Shown here piece by piece: positions 1 through 11,500 of a stretch of 64,000 nucleotides of DNA; position 1 is the stretch's first letter, and each line of letters begins with the position of its first letter. The DNA lies in the NCBI GenBank assembly GCA_037349105.1, contig JAYJMM010000119.1, positions 3,111,001 through 3,175,000 on the forward strand, written 5' to 3'. The position numbers were made by a program, and so were the translations under genes. Under the pieces are notes generated by a model, which saw nothing but the letters and a program-made list of their open reading frames with translations, was not told the DNA's origin and did no database searches. This DNA comes from Limnomonas spitsbergensis (taxonomy: Eukaryota; Chlorophyta; Chlorophyceae; Chlamydomonadales).

Positions 1-755
1 CTCCTGGCATGCGCTGCCTGCATGCTGCAGGGCAGATCCTCTCCCCACCTATTGCCCTGCATGCATGCTGGACTACCGTCCCCCATCCACCATGGCCTGC
101 GTTGCATGCACGCTGCACTGAAGCCTCCCTCTCCCCCCTGGCGTACGCTACCTACATGCTGCAATACCACACCCATCCCCCATGGCATGCGCTCCCTACA
201 TGCTGCACCACTGAAACCCCACCTACCTCCTTGGCATGCGCTGCTTGCATGCATCGCCCCCCTCCTTCCCTAACGCGCTGCCTCCATGCTGCGCCACCGC
301 CCCCCTCCCTCCCTAACGCGCTGCCTGCATGCTGAACCACTGCCCCCCTCCTTCCCTAATGCGCTGCCTGCACGCTGCACCACCGCCATCCTCCCTCCCT
401 AATGCGCAGCCTACATGCTGCGCCACCGCCCCCCTCCCTCCCTAACGCGCTGCCTGCATGCTGCGCCACCGCCCCCCTCCCTCCCTAATGCCCTGCCTGC
501 ATGCTGCACCATCGCCCCCCTCCTTCCCTAATGCGCTGCATGCATGCTGCGCCACTGCCCCCTCCCTCCCTAATGCACTGCCTGCATGCTGAACCACTGC
601 CCCCCTCCCTCCCTAACGCGCAGCCTACATGCTGCGCCACCGCCCCCCTCCCTCCCTAATGCGCTGCCTGCATGCTGCACCATCGCCCCCCTCCCTCCCT
701 AATGCACTGCCTGCATGTTGCGCCACCGCCCCCCTCCCTCCCTAATTTCCTCTAC
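1..755. repeat. ~43-bp C-rich minisatellite
   Basis: From about 240 to 745 a unit of 43 to 45 bp recurs roughly a dozen times. It contains a C-rich run, then CCTCCCTAATGCGCTGCC, then TGCATGCTGCGCCACCG with small changes. The first 240 bases hold looser, longer versions of the same words (GCATGC, CTGCATGCTG). Frames stay open only because the unit lacks stops; no protein family is recognisable. Confidence 0.9.
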
Positions 756-769
756 CTACAGGTGGAATG

Positions 770-1208
770 TGCAGCTTTTGTCAATGCGGGCTGGGTTCCA
801 TCATCTCCATGCATGCCATTCTTGCTTGGTACAAGCTTCTTAAATCAACCTTTCCGACAGGCTGTTCTTAATTTTCTGTAATGACCAGCCCACCTACCCA
901 TGATCGCATGCTGATCGGACTTAACATCTCTCAGTTGACCCCTTTTCAATTTGTTCAGGATGACAGTTGGGAAATGCACTCATCATATACGAATTAAGCT
1001 AAGTTCAAGAGCAGATGTTCTAATTCAACTCTTCCGACCGGATGTTCTTAATTTTCTGTGATGTCCAGCCCACCTACCCATGATTGCATGCCCATCGGAC
1101 TTCGCATTTCTAAGCTGACCCCTTTTAAGTCTGTTCATGATGAAAGTTTGGACATTCCCTAATCACATAGTAATTAAGCTTGGACTCAACAGCAAATGTC
1201 CTAATTCA
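770..1208. repeat. Two diverged 180-bp tandem units
   Basis: The segment starting near 861 (GCTGTTCTTAATTTTCTG) recurs at 1041 with substitutions, and the flanking sequence matches as well, giving a period of 180 bp. The unit is AT-richer than the neighbouring minisatellites. Its period equals that of the satellite that follows, although the two sequences are not obviously related. Confidence 0.75.
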
Positions 1209-2150
1209 ACCTACAAGACTGGCCTCAAAGCTAGCCGGGAGCGCGTGCCGAAGGGCAAAGTGAGGGACTGAGCTGTCACAATCACAAAAATAAAGTGCCA
1301 CAATGACCTGAACTTAGCAGAATCAGCATATGAGCACAACAAATCAGTGGCTTTTCCCAACACATCTGAAAATGTTGGTCCTGCCCACTAGAGGACTGGC
1401 CTCAAAGCTAGCCGGGAGCGCGCGCCGAAGGGCAAAGTGAGGGACTGGGCTGTCACAAAAATAATGTGCCACAATGACCTATATCTAGCAGAATCAGCAT
1501 AGGCTCTTATTAGCACAAAAATTGAGGACTCTGCAAAATTCCCAACAAATCTGAAAATGTTGGTCCTGCCCACTAGAGGACTGGCCTTCAGGCTAGCCGG
1601 GAGCGCGCGCTGGAGGGCAGAGTGAGGTACTGGGCTGTCACAAAAATAAAGTTGCCACAATGACCTGAATCTAGCAATATCAGCTCAGGCCCTTCTGGGC
1701 ACACAAAAACGGCGACTATTTCCAACAAATCTGGAAATGTTGTCCTGCCCACCAGAGGACTGGCCTGAATGCTAGCCGGGAGCGCGCATCGAAGGGCGAA
1801 GTGAGGGACTGGGCTGTCACAAAAATAAAGTTGCCACAATGACCTGAATCTAGCAATATCAGCTCAGGCCCTTCTGGGCACACAAAAACGGCGACTATTT
1901 CCAACAAATCTGGAAATGTTGTCCTGCCCACCAGAGGACTGGCCTGAATGCTAGCCGGGAGCGCGCATCGAAGGGCGAAGTGAGGGACTGGGCTGTCACA
2001 AAAATAAAGTTGCCACAATGACCTGAATTTAGCAGAATCAGCTCAGGCCCTTCTGAGCACAAAAACAGTGACGATTGTAAACAAATCTGAAAATGTTGGT
2101 CCTGCCCACAGGGGAGGACTGGCCTTAAAGTTACCCCGGAGCGCGCGCGT
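1209..2150. repeat. 180-bp satellite array
   Basis: About five units begin with GACTGGCC at roughly 1214, 1391, 1576, 1755, 1934 and 2114, so spacing is 177 to 185 bp. Each unit carries GCTAGCCGGGAGCGCG, then GGGCTGTCACAAAAATAA, then AATGTTG(G)TCCTGCCCAC. The units at 1755 and 1934 are nearly identical, pointing to recent amplification. Minus-strand open frames of 80 to 100 residues inside it are repeat shadows. Confidence 0.9.
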
Positions 2151-2210
2151 CAAGCTGAAATGCTGATCAAGTGCATGCATGAGTGGTGATTTGCTGTTTG
2201 TTGGGGTGAG

Positions 2211-2444
2211 TTAGGGTGAGTTGGGCTCAGTATGTCCCTCTCCTATCACTCCTTCAGCCCCATCTGTCCTCCCCGAGTTGGATCTGGCTGGTGAGACAGA
2301 CACAGATGCATCTAATGCCATGTCATCTTCCCCACTCTCACTGATGCTGCAACTGATGATCTTGTCACCATGCCTTCGCTTCCTCAAATCTCCCTTGTTC
2401 ATGCCACTTATCATCCGAAGTAGCTCGAATGCTGCAGGGATGAA
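2211..2444 (-). CDS. Possible terminal exon, unknown protein
   Basis: On the minus strand a pyrimidine-containing stretch ending TTCATCCCTGCAG is followed by an open frame of about 77 codons that reads FELLRMISGMNKGDLRKRRHG near its start and is then Ser, Gly and Asp rich. The composition is more protein-like than the surrounding repeats. Minus-strand frames near 2573-2690 also read like a short exon (ADYFNARSERCSS near the start). No family is recognised and no connecting exons could be fixed. Confidence 0.25.
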   Translation of the reverse strand, partial: FIPAAFELLRMISGMNKGDLRKRRHGDKIISCSISESGEDDMALDASVSVSPARSNSGRTDGAEGVIGEGHTEPNSP

Positions 2445-2724
2445 CTGTAGTGCCATCCCTGCTAGCTGTCCCTGCTAGCTGTCCTAGCGTCCTTGAAGGG
2501 CAAGTGACCTTCGCCAAGACGCCTTCTTTACAGTGTCTTCATAGATTCCGCACTTAATTCTCGAAGGCACTCTTTACAAACGCCGGCAGATTGTCAGCAA
2601 GGCGAAGCGCCAATACCACAGTAGCAGAGGAGCAGCGCTCGCTCCTGGCGTTGAAGTAGTCAGCAGCTTTCCCTATTAAATTGGAACCTCGTCCAGACAC
2701 TTCCCGGGCTTGATGAGGTCCTCT

Positions 2725-3130
2725 CGTCACTACTACCCAAACCCCCTGTTTTGGTAGGCAGAAAACCTACCAGTTTCAAGGCAAATGCATCATTTGGACA
2801 AGGCCCCTAAAATGATTATGGTAGGTGAATTGGTAGGTTAAAATCGGCCGAAAACGCGACATCTACCGATTTGCATTTTGGTAGGTTGGCCCAGAACCTA
2901 CCGAAATAGGTACTCCTTGGCTACCATTTTTGCCCTGGTTGGCCTACCGATTGCCCTACTGTCGCTACCATATTTACCTACCAGTTATCATCATTTGGTC
3001 GACCATTTGTTGCTCTGATTGGCCTACCGATTCCTCAAATGTCGCTACCATATTTTCCTGCCAATTAGTATGATTTGGTCCACCAGGCGTTGCCCAGACT
3101 AGGCCGATTCATTGCGCTCCTTTTGGTATT
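2725..3130. repeat. CCTACCGATT-rich imperfect repeat
   Basis: The words GGTAGGT and CCTACC recur on both strands. A longer unit of about 80 bp (GGCCTACCGATTSC, then GTCGCTACCATATTT, then ATGATTTGGTC) is present at about 2960 and 3040, with decayed neighbours. No coding potential is evident. A decayed mobile element is possible but no ends could be defined. Confidence 0.55.
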
Positions 3131-3251
3131 AATTGGGATCGGCTTGCTGTACCCCCCTATGTAGGTGGGGCTGACTAATGATGTGCTGGCTATTTTAATA
3201 AACTGGTTTGCTCATCGCTTGCTGGAGGAATCAATTTGCAATGAAACAATT

Positions 3252-3430
3252 GCCAGGAGATCTATACCGGTAGAAATTACATCAATATTTGACAGCTGTG
3301 GAATCTATACCGGTTGAAAAATTAAATCAATCTTTGACGGCCAGGAGATCTATACCGGTAGAATAATTAGATCAATATCAACGGCCACGAAATATATGCT
3401 GGTAGAATAATTAAACCAGTATTTGCTAGC
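3252..3430. repeat. ~44-bp tandem repeat, four units
   Basis: Units beginning near 3252, 3297, 3341 and 3384 contain GAGATCTATACCGGTAGAA followed by TTAAATCAATATTTGACGG. The array lies just downstream, in minus-strand sense, of the stop codon of the unknown gene at 3504, so it may form part of its 3' untranslated region. Confidence 0.75.
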
Positions 3431-3503
3431 AAGCAAGGAAATGCATGGCAAAGGAAACGAATAAATCATAAATAAGCGACCATTGTCAGACCATATCAAG
3501 CAT

Positions 3504-4032
3504 TCACTTGTCATACGTGTCTTGATCAAATTCAAGAACAATCTGCCTAAGACAAAACTGCCATTGGCGCAACACCCCTTGCAGCTCCCTTGACACTTCA
3601 TCAATGTCCTTCTGGGCCAGCCCCTGAAGGGGCTGGATCTCGTCATAGCCCAAGGTGACCAAGCTGCTCCAGGTTTTGGGGGTGCACCACGCCTGCGATT
3701 GGGAAATTAACACTTGATTTAAAGCATGGCTGCCGAGCAATGCATGGAATACGGGCTCATGAAATACGGGTAGGCGGGAAGGGCACCCAGAAACCATCTT
3801 CAAACAACGGAAGGGGTCAGCAGGTCAGGCACTGGGGTAATGGACATGAGTAGGCAGGGCAGGAGGCAGTTCACAGGTAAGGCAGGATGGCAATTCATGG
3901 GTAGGGGTCAGCAAGGCAGTGCAGGTCATGAGGAAAACTTACCACAAGTGTTGCAACCTGGCCGATGCCAATGAACACTAGCTGTCCCGGCAGGTCGTAG
4001 CTCGCCTCCACCGGGAAAACAACCACTCCAGG
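3504..4032 (-). CDS. Unknown protein, last two exons
   Basis: Two minus-strand exons join in phase. Exon A (about 4032 to 3943, 30 codons) follows TGCTTCAG and ends at donor GTAAGTTT. Exon B (3692 to 3504, 62 codons and a TGA stop) follows acceptor CCAATCGCAG. Exon A reads as hydrophobic with VFPVEASYDLPGQLVFIG. Exon B is amphipathic with DEIQPLQGLAQKDIDEVSR and ends TYDK. Upstream exons were not identified. The clean splice ends, matched phase and balanced composition support a real gene. The family is not recognised. Confidence 0.45.
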
Positions 4033-5480
4033 CTGAAGCAGTCCCTTGACACATGATGCTTGCCCCAGCCAGCCAGCTGGAGCTGCGGGCAGGCCAAGGG
4101 GGGGTCACCGAGGGGAGCGGGCCCTTGTTGAGGCGGCCGTTGTTAGCAATGAGGTCTTCAACCGTAAGCATAAAATGTCGGCACGTCGGTATAGCAGGCA
4201 GGCAAGTTGAAGGGCATGTACATTTAAACAGGCACCCTACATGGTAGACAAGCACGCCACATGACACGTTCGTGCGTTGTCATGGCGTGCTTGCCTCATG
4301 GTTGGCGTTACATGGCAGTTAGTCAGGTACGCTTACGCTTGTGGCCACCATGTTGCATGGTTAACAGGCACAAAGCCATGGCAAGCATACTTCATAGCAT
4401 GTACGCTTCATGCACGATACGTTAGGAATGCTTCATATTACGATTTTTAGGGCATGCATGCTCCATGGTTTTCTCGTTCTCAAGCAGATCACTATTCATG
4501 ATCCATCATATTGTCAAGTAATCCACTTACCAAATTTTAAGGGATACATGCTAAAAGGCAGTCGGATTGGATCGCTGGATCGAAGGCAGACAAGATACCA
4601 GTAGCGGGAAACGGCAGCGAAGAAGGAAGCATAGTGTTAGCGTCAGCGAATGGGATCTACAATCGCATGATGCAGTAAAATTCGGGGGCAACTGGGTATA
4701 GGCTTTTCGCGTTCATGGCAAGTCAAAGACGCTGGCAATAACCGACCAGCGCTCGTCAAACTTCTTGAAAGACAAAGTGTGTGTATGTGTGTAAAACGAA
4801 TGCTTTCATTGCAAGCGCCCAAGCTGTCCATTCATGACGAACCACTGCGCGTTTGCCCATGCCGGTGATAACAGGTACGGCATAAGGGCATGCCGAGCTG
4901 GTTTTCACAAAGTCGAAAATATTTGAACTTTCGTCACCCCTGATCGTCATTATGCCGCTCTAATTCCAAGCTCTGTTTGAACCTTTTGTGTGGTGCCTGT
5001 CCCACATTTTTCATCATTGATAAAATCCCTGACAGAACGCAGGCATTCCGCTGGATGGTGGACATACTCAGAAGCTAAGTGTTGGAATGTATTGAGGCGG
5101 GTCATGTATACGAACGGTGCCTTGACATATGTGCATCACAGCGCATGCCCGACCGCCAATACGGTAATCTGGGCTCATGTTTTGATCATTAGATGTGGAC
5201 CTCTTCTCTTCAACGACCAAGCTACCGTATGTTCACGATCTGCATATGCCTCACTGGCAGGCACATGACATATGCATTTGTCAATACCGTATTGTACGGG
5301 CCGTTCCCAACACATTTATTTCTCATGAGTGTCATGACATGATGAGTGATGACTTGATGATCTTGAATGCAAACTTCTTTCTTCTTCCCTCAAGCTCCCA
5401 CAACCTTCTACCTCATGGAGTTATTTCATGCACATCAGCCTCCTCAGTATGGTGACATGCATAACTTACCATGACAGGCC
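4033..5480. other. No gene recognised
   Basis: Unique-looking sequence of mixed composition. Several short open frames exist on both strands, but none shows domain-like sequence or splice-consistent extension. Confidence 0.5.
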
Positions 5481-5740
5481 ACGCATTTTAGGGTTTGCAC
5501 TCTGCTTGCATGTAACCTTGCTTGTTCCCTTCATGCATGCAGTCCATGCATGTTTGTACCCTTGCATGCATCCCTTTTCTGCTACCCCTTACATGCAACC
5601 CATGCATGCATGTACCCTTGCATTCATGCCTGCACCATGTCTGCATGTAGCCCTTACGTGCACCTCTTACATGCACCCATGCATGCGACCCATTCATGCA
5701 TGCATGTACCCTTGCATGTATTCATGCGAATCAGGTTTCC
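5480..5740. repeat. GCATGC-rich degenerate repeat
   Basis: The words CATGCATGC, ACCCTTGCATGCAT and CATGCACC recur irregularly over about 260 bp. They share vocabulary with the minisatellite at the start of the window. No coding role is evident. Confidence 0.6.
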
Positions 5741-5884
5741 CCGACAAACCCTTACCCCCTCACGAACCCTTATCCTCCCAATTTCTAGGAGAGTTTGACG
5801 CAAGCACCGACATGAGAGCTCGGATAATGAAGAAGATGACGCGTGAACGAACAAGCGATAGATGGCGCAAGGAGACCCATGGTT

Positions 5885-6175
5885 CGTACCCATGGTTCAT
5901 ACTCTTGGTTCGTACATTGGTTCAGACCCTTGGTTCAGACCCATGGTTCAGACCCTTGGTTCAGACCCATGGTTCAGACCCTTGGTTCAGACCCTTGGTT
6001 CAGACCCATGGTTCAGACCCTTGGTTCAGACCCATGGTTCAGACCCTTGGTTCAGACCCATGGTTCAGACCCTTGGTTCAGACCCTTGGTTCAGACCCAT
6101 GGTTCAGACCCTTGGTTCAGACCCTTGGTTCAGACCCATGGTTCAGACCCTTGGTTCAGACCCATGGTCAGACCC
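5885..6175. repeat. 13-bp tandem repeat array
   Basis: The unit GTTCAGACCCWTG is repeated about 22 times head to tail with almost no spacer. Position 11 varies between T and A (CTTG or CATG). Every CATG variant creates CCATGG. All frames are open for a long way and encode short peptide repeats such as WFRPLVQT; these are repeat by-products. There are no unique spacers, so this is not CRISPR-like. Confidence 0.95.
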
Positions 6176-6177
6176 TC

Positions 6178-7905
6178 CTACTCCTGATGTCCTACCACTC
6201 ATGCTCCGACCGCACCTGCCTTTGCCGCTCCTACTCTTACCGCTTATGTTCATACCGCTCATGTTCTTGCTCCTACCGCTTATGCATATACCACTCATGT
6301 TCCTACTATTCCTTCTCCCGCTACTGTTCCTCCTCCTACCGCTCCAACTTATACCGCTCCTACTCCTACTGCTCCTCCCTCTCCTGCTCTTACCGCTGAT
6401 GCTCCTGCCGCTCCAGCTCCTACCGCTCAGTCTACTTCCGTTCATGCTTCTCCCACTCTCGCTCTTACCGTTCCAGCTCCTACCACTTCTGCTCTTCCCG
6501 CACTTACTCCCACCGATCCTGCTCTTTCCGATCTTGCTCCTCCCTCTCATGCTCATACCGTTCCTGCTCCTCCCGCTCTTGCTCTTACCATTCCTACTCC
6601 TACCGTTCCTTCTCACACCGCTCCCGTCCCTACAGCTCCTAGTACTCACGCTCATACCGCTCATACTTTTACCGCTCATGCTCCTACCACGCCTGCTCAT
6701 GCCGCTCATGCTTCTGCCTCTACCACTCATGCTCATGTCGTTCCTGCTCATGCCGCTCCTACTCATCCAACCCTTGCTCTTACCGCTCATGCACCTACCG
6801 CTCCTGCTCATACCGTTCCCGCTCCTCCCGCACCTGCTTTTACCGCTCTTGCTCTTACCATTCCTGTTCCTACCGTTCCTGCTCAAACTACTCCTGCTCC
6901 TACCACATTCTCATGTTCCTGCTCCTCCATCCCTTGCTCTTACCGCTCATGCTCCTACCGCTCCTGCTCCTACCGCTCCACCTCATACCGCTCATGCTCC
7001 TCTTGCCCCTGCTCCTGCCCCTAGCGCTTATACTCCTACTGCACCCACCGCTCATGACGCTCATGCTCCTACCCCTGATGTCTTGCCACTCATGCTCATA
7101 CCGCTCATGCTCATATCACACTTGCCCCAACCGCTAATGCTCTTACCGCTTCTGCTCCTACCACTCAGAATGCTCTTGATCCTTCCGTTCAGGCATATGC
7201 CACTCATGCTCCTACCACTCCTTATCCTCCCGCTCCTCCTCTTGCCACTACCGCTCATACTTAAACCGCTCCTACCCCTACCTCTCCTCCCTCTCCTGCT
7301 CATTCCGCTGATGCTCTTGCCGCTCCTGCTCCTCCGCTCTTGCTCCTCCAGGCCTTGCGCTAAATGGTCATGCTCCTACCGCTCATGCTCCTACCGCTCC
7401 ACCTCATACGGCTCATGCTCCTACAGCCCCTGCTCCAGCTCCTACCGCTTCTACTCCTATTGCTCATACCGCTCATGACGCTCCTGCTCCTACCCCTGAT
7501 GTCTTGCCACTGATGCTCTTACCGCTCATACTCATACCGCTCCACCTCATACCGCTCATGCTCCTACTGCCCCGCTCTTGCTCCTACCGCTTCTATTCCT
7601 ACTGCTCCTACCGCTCATGACGCTTCTGCTCCTACCCCTGATATCTTGCCACTCATGCTCCTACCGCTCATGCTCCTACCGCACATGCCCCAACCGCATT
7701 CTACCGCTCATGCATATGCCACTCATGCTCCTACCACTCCTTCTCCTCCCGCTCCTGCTCTTGCCACTACCGCTCCTACTGAAACTGCTCTTACTCCTAC
7801 TGCTCCTCCCTCTCCTCCTCATACCGCTGATGCTCCTGTTGCTCCTGCTCCTCCGCTCCTGCTCTTACCGCTCATGCTCCTACCGCTCAACCTCATACCG
7901 CAGTC
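6178..7905. repeat. CTCCTACCGCTCATG degenerate repeat block
   Basis: A 1.7-kb block is built from 6-, 12- and 15-bp words such as CTCCTACCGCTC and ATGCTCCTACCGCTC. Larger stretches recur too: the segment near 6930-7090 resembles those near 7370-7500 and 7540-7640. The plus strand is almost free of purine runs. The long hydrophobic Leu/Pro frames here are by-products of the pyrimidine bias. Confidence 0.9.
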
Positions 7906-8545
7906 CCATGTATGTGTGCTAGCGGCCCCACTTTGCGCATTCCCATGAATGTACGCTAGCGGCCCCACTGTTTGCAGTCCCATGTATGTGTGCTAGCAGC
8001 CCCGTTGTGCGAAGTCCCATGTATGTGCGCTAGCGGCCCCGCTATGCGCATACTCATGTATGTGTGCTAGCGACCCCGCTGTGCGCAGTCCCATGCATAT
8101 GCGCTACCGGCCCCATTGTGCGCAGTCCCATGTATGTGCGCTAGCGGCCCCGTTGTTTGCTGTCCCATGTATGTGCGCTACCAGCCCCGTTGTTTGCAGT
8201 CCCATGTATGTGTGCTAGCGGCCCCGTTGTGCGCAGTCCCATGTATGTGTGGTGGCTGCCCTGCTGTTTGCAGTTCCATGTATGCGTGCTAGCGGCCCCG
8301 CTGTTTGCAGTCCCATAATGTGTGCTAACGGCCCCGCTGTTTGCAATCCCATGTATGTGTGCTAGCGGCCCCGTTTTGCGCAGTCCCATGCATGTGTGGT
8401 GGCTGCCCCGCTGTTTGCAGTTCCATGTATGTGTGCTAGCGGCCCCACTGTTTGCAGTCCCATGTATGTGTGCTAGCGGCCCCGTTGTTTGCAGTCCCAT
8501 GTATGTGTGCTAGCGGCCCCGCTGTGCGCAGTCCCATGTATGTGT
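7905..8545. repeat. ~38-bp tandem repeat array
   Basis: About 17 copies of a unit containing CAGTCCCATGTATGTG, then TGCTAGCGGCCCCG, then CTGTTTG or TTGTGCG. Units alternate between the TTTG and TGCG endings, and two contain TGGTGGCTGCC in place of TGCTAGCGGCC, showing a simple higher-order pattern. Repeats abut directly with no unique spacer. Confidence 0.95.
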
Positions 8546-8589
8546 GGCTTCTTACCATGGTTCAGTATCAGGTCATGCCATGGTCAGAG

Positions 8590-11500
8590 CTATCCCCCCT
8601 CTCCACAGCACACTCTCACCCCCTCAGCCACCAGTCCCCCCTCTCCACAGCGCACCCTGACCTCCTCCGCTAGCAGTCCCCCCACCCCAGCGCACTCTGA
8701 CCTCCTCCGCCACCAGCCCCCCCTCCCCCCATCACACTCTGACCTCCTCCGCCACCAGTCCCCCCTCCCCCGAGCGCACTCTGACCTCCTCTCCTACCAA
8801 GCCCCCCTCCCCCAGCGCACCCTGACCTCCTCCGCCACTTGTCTTCCCTCCCCCAGCGCACTCTTAACCTCCTCCGCCAGCATAGCCAGCAGTCCCCCCT
8901 CCCCCCAGCGCATTCCGACCTCGTCCGCCACCAGACCCCCGTCCCCCAGCGCACTCTGACCTCCTCCCCCACTTGTCTCCGCTCCCTCCAGCGCATTTTG
9001 ACCACCTCCACCACCAGCCCCCCCCCTCTGCACACTCTGACCTCCAGTCCTCCGCCACCAGTCCCCCTTCCCCCCAGCGCACTCTGACCTCCTCCGCCAC
9101 CAAGCCCCCCTCCCCCCAGCGCACACGGACCTCCTCCGCCACTTGTCTTCCCTCCCCCCTACGCACTCTGAAATCCTCCGCCAGCAGTCCCACCTCCCCC
9201 AAGTGCACTCTGACCTCCTTCGCCACCAAGCCCCCCTCCCCCCAACACACTCTGACCTCCTCGGCCACCAAGCACCCTTCCCCCCAGCGCACTCCGACCT
9301 CCTCCGCCACCAGCCCACCCTCCCCCAACGCACTTCACCGGTCTCGTACGCCACCAGCCCACCCTCCCCCCACCGCACTCTTGACCTCCTCCGCCACCAG
9401 TCCCCCCTCCCCCATGCACACTCCGACCTCCTCCGCCACCAGCCCCCCTCCCCCATCGCACTGCTGTCTCCTCAACAGCCCCCCTCCCCCCCGCGCACTC
9501 CGACCTCCTCCGCCACCAACCCCCCCTCCCCCAGCGCACTCCAACCTCCCCCGCCATCAGCCCCCCCTCCCCCCCGCGCACTTCAACCTCCTCCGCCACC
9601 ATTCCCCCTCGCCCCAACACACTCTGACCTCCTCTGCCTCCAGCCCCCCCTCCCCCCAGCGCACTCCGACCTCTTCTGCCACCAGCCCCCCTCCACCCAA
9701 CACACTCTGACCTCCTCCACCACCAGTCCCCCTCCCCCCAACACACTCTGACCTCCTCTGCCTCCAGTCCCCCCTCCCCCCAGCACACTCTGACCTCCTC
9801 CACCACTAAGCCCCCCTCAACCCAGTGCACTCCTGTCACCTCCGCCACCAAGCCCCCCTCTCCTCAGCGCACTCCGACCTCCTCCGTCACCAAGCCCCCC
9901 TCTCCCCATCGCACACTGACCTCCTCCGCCACCAAGCCCCCCTCTCACCAGCGCACTCCGACCTCCTCCGCCACCAGCCCCCCCTCCCCCCGCACACTCC
10001 AACCTCCCCGCAACCAAGCCCCCCTCCTACCAGCGCACTCTGACCTTCTCCACCACCAAGCCCCCCTCTCCCCAGCGCACTCCGACCTCCTCCGCCACCA
10101 AACCCCCCTTCCCCCAGCGCACTCCAACCCCCTCCACCACCAAGCCCCCCTCCCCCCAGCGCACTCTTGACCTCCTCCGCCACCAGCCCCCCTCCCCCAT
10201 CGCACTCTTGTCTCCTCAACAGCCCCCCCTCCCCCTCGCGCACTCCGACCTCCTCCACCACCAGCCCCCCCTCCCCCGGCGCACTCCAACCTCCCCCGCC
10301 ACCAGCCCCCCCTCCCCCAGCACACTCTGACCTCCTCCCCCACTTGTCTCCGCTCCCTCCAGCGCATTTTGACCACCTCCACCACCAGCCCCCCCCCTCT
10401 GCACACTCTGACCTCCAGTCCTCCGCCACCAGTTCCCCTTCCCCCCAGCGCACTCTGACCTCCTCGGCCACCAAGCCCCCCTCCCCCCAGCGCACTCCGA
10501 CCTCCTCCGCCACCAGCCCACCCTCCCCCATCGCACTTCTCCTGTCTCCTACGCCACCAGCCCACCCTCCCCCCACCGCACTCTGACCTCCTCCGCCACC
10601 AGGCCCCCCCTCCCGCCAGCGCACTCCAACCTCCTCCGCCACCAGCCCCCCATGCCTCCAGCGCACACCAACCTCCTCCGCCACCATTCCCCCTCCCCCC
10701 AACACACTCTGACCTCCTCCACCACCAGTCCCCCTCCCCCCAACACACTCTGACCTCCTCTGCCTCCAGTCCCCCCTCCCACCAGCGCACTCTTACACCT
10801 CCGCCACTAAGCCCCCCTCGACCCAGTGCACTCCTGTCTCCTCCGCCACCAAGCCCCCCTCTCCACAGCGCACTCCGACCTCCTCCGTCACCAAGCCCCC
10901 CTCCCCCCGTCGCACTCTGACCTCCTCCGCCACCAAGCCCCCCTCTCACCAGCGCACTCCGACCTCCTCCGCCACCAGCCCCCCCTCCCCCAGCGCACTC
11001 CAACCTCCCTGCCACCAAGCCCCCCTCCTACCAGCGCACTCTGACCTCCTCCACCACCAAGCACCCCTCTCCCCAGCGCACTGTGACCTCCTCCGCCACC
11101 AAGCCCCCCTCCCCCAGCGCACTCAAACCCCCTCCACCACCAAGCCCCCCCCCCCTAGCGCACTCTTGACCTCCTCCGCCACCAGTCCCCCCTCCCCCAT
11201 GCACACTCCGACCTCCTCCGCCACCAGGCCCCCTCCCCCATCGCACTCCTGTCTCCTCAACAGCCCCCCCTCCCCACCGCGCACTGCGACCTCCTCCGCC
11301 ACCAGCCCCCCCTCCCCCAGCGCACTCCAACCTCCCCCGCCACCAGCCCCCCCTCCCCCCCGCGCACTCCAACCTCCTCCGCCACCATTCCCCCTCGCCC
11401 CAACACACTCTGACCTCCTCTGCCTCCAGCCCCCCCTCCCCCCAACACACTCTGACCTCCTCCACCACCAGTCCCCCTCCCCCCAACACACTCTGACCTC

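Noticed and set aside
1388..2018. Minus-strand 80-100-residue frames beginning MWQLYFCDSPVPH
   Set aside because: They are identical segments of the 180-bp satellite.
5862..7478. 538-residue plus-strand open frame rich in Leu and Pro
   Set aside because: It is made of the 13-bp array and the CTCCTACCGCTCATG block. Absence of stops follows from the pyrimidine bias and there is no domain or splice support.
5885..8545. CRISPR-like arrays (13-bp and 38-bp repeats)
   Set aside because: Units abut directly or vary internally; there are no unique spacers of constant length, no cas genes, and the DNA is eukaryotic.
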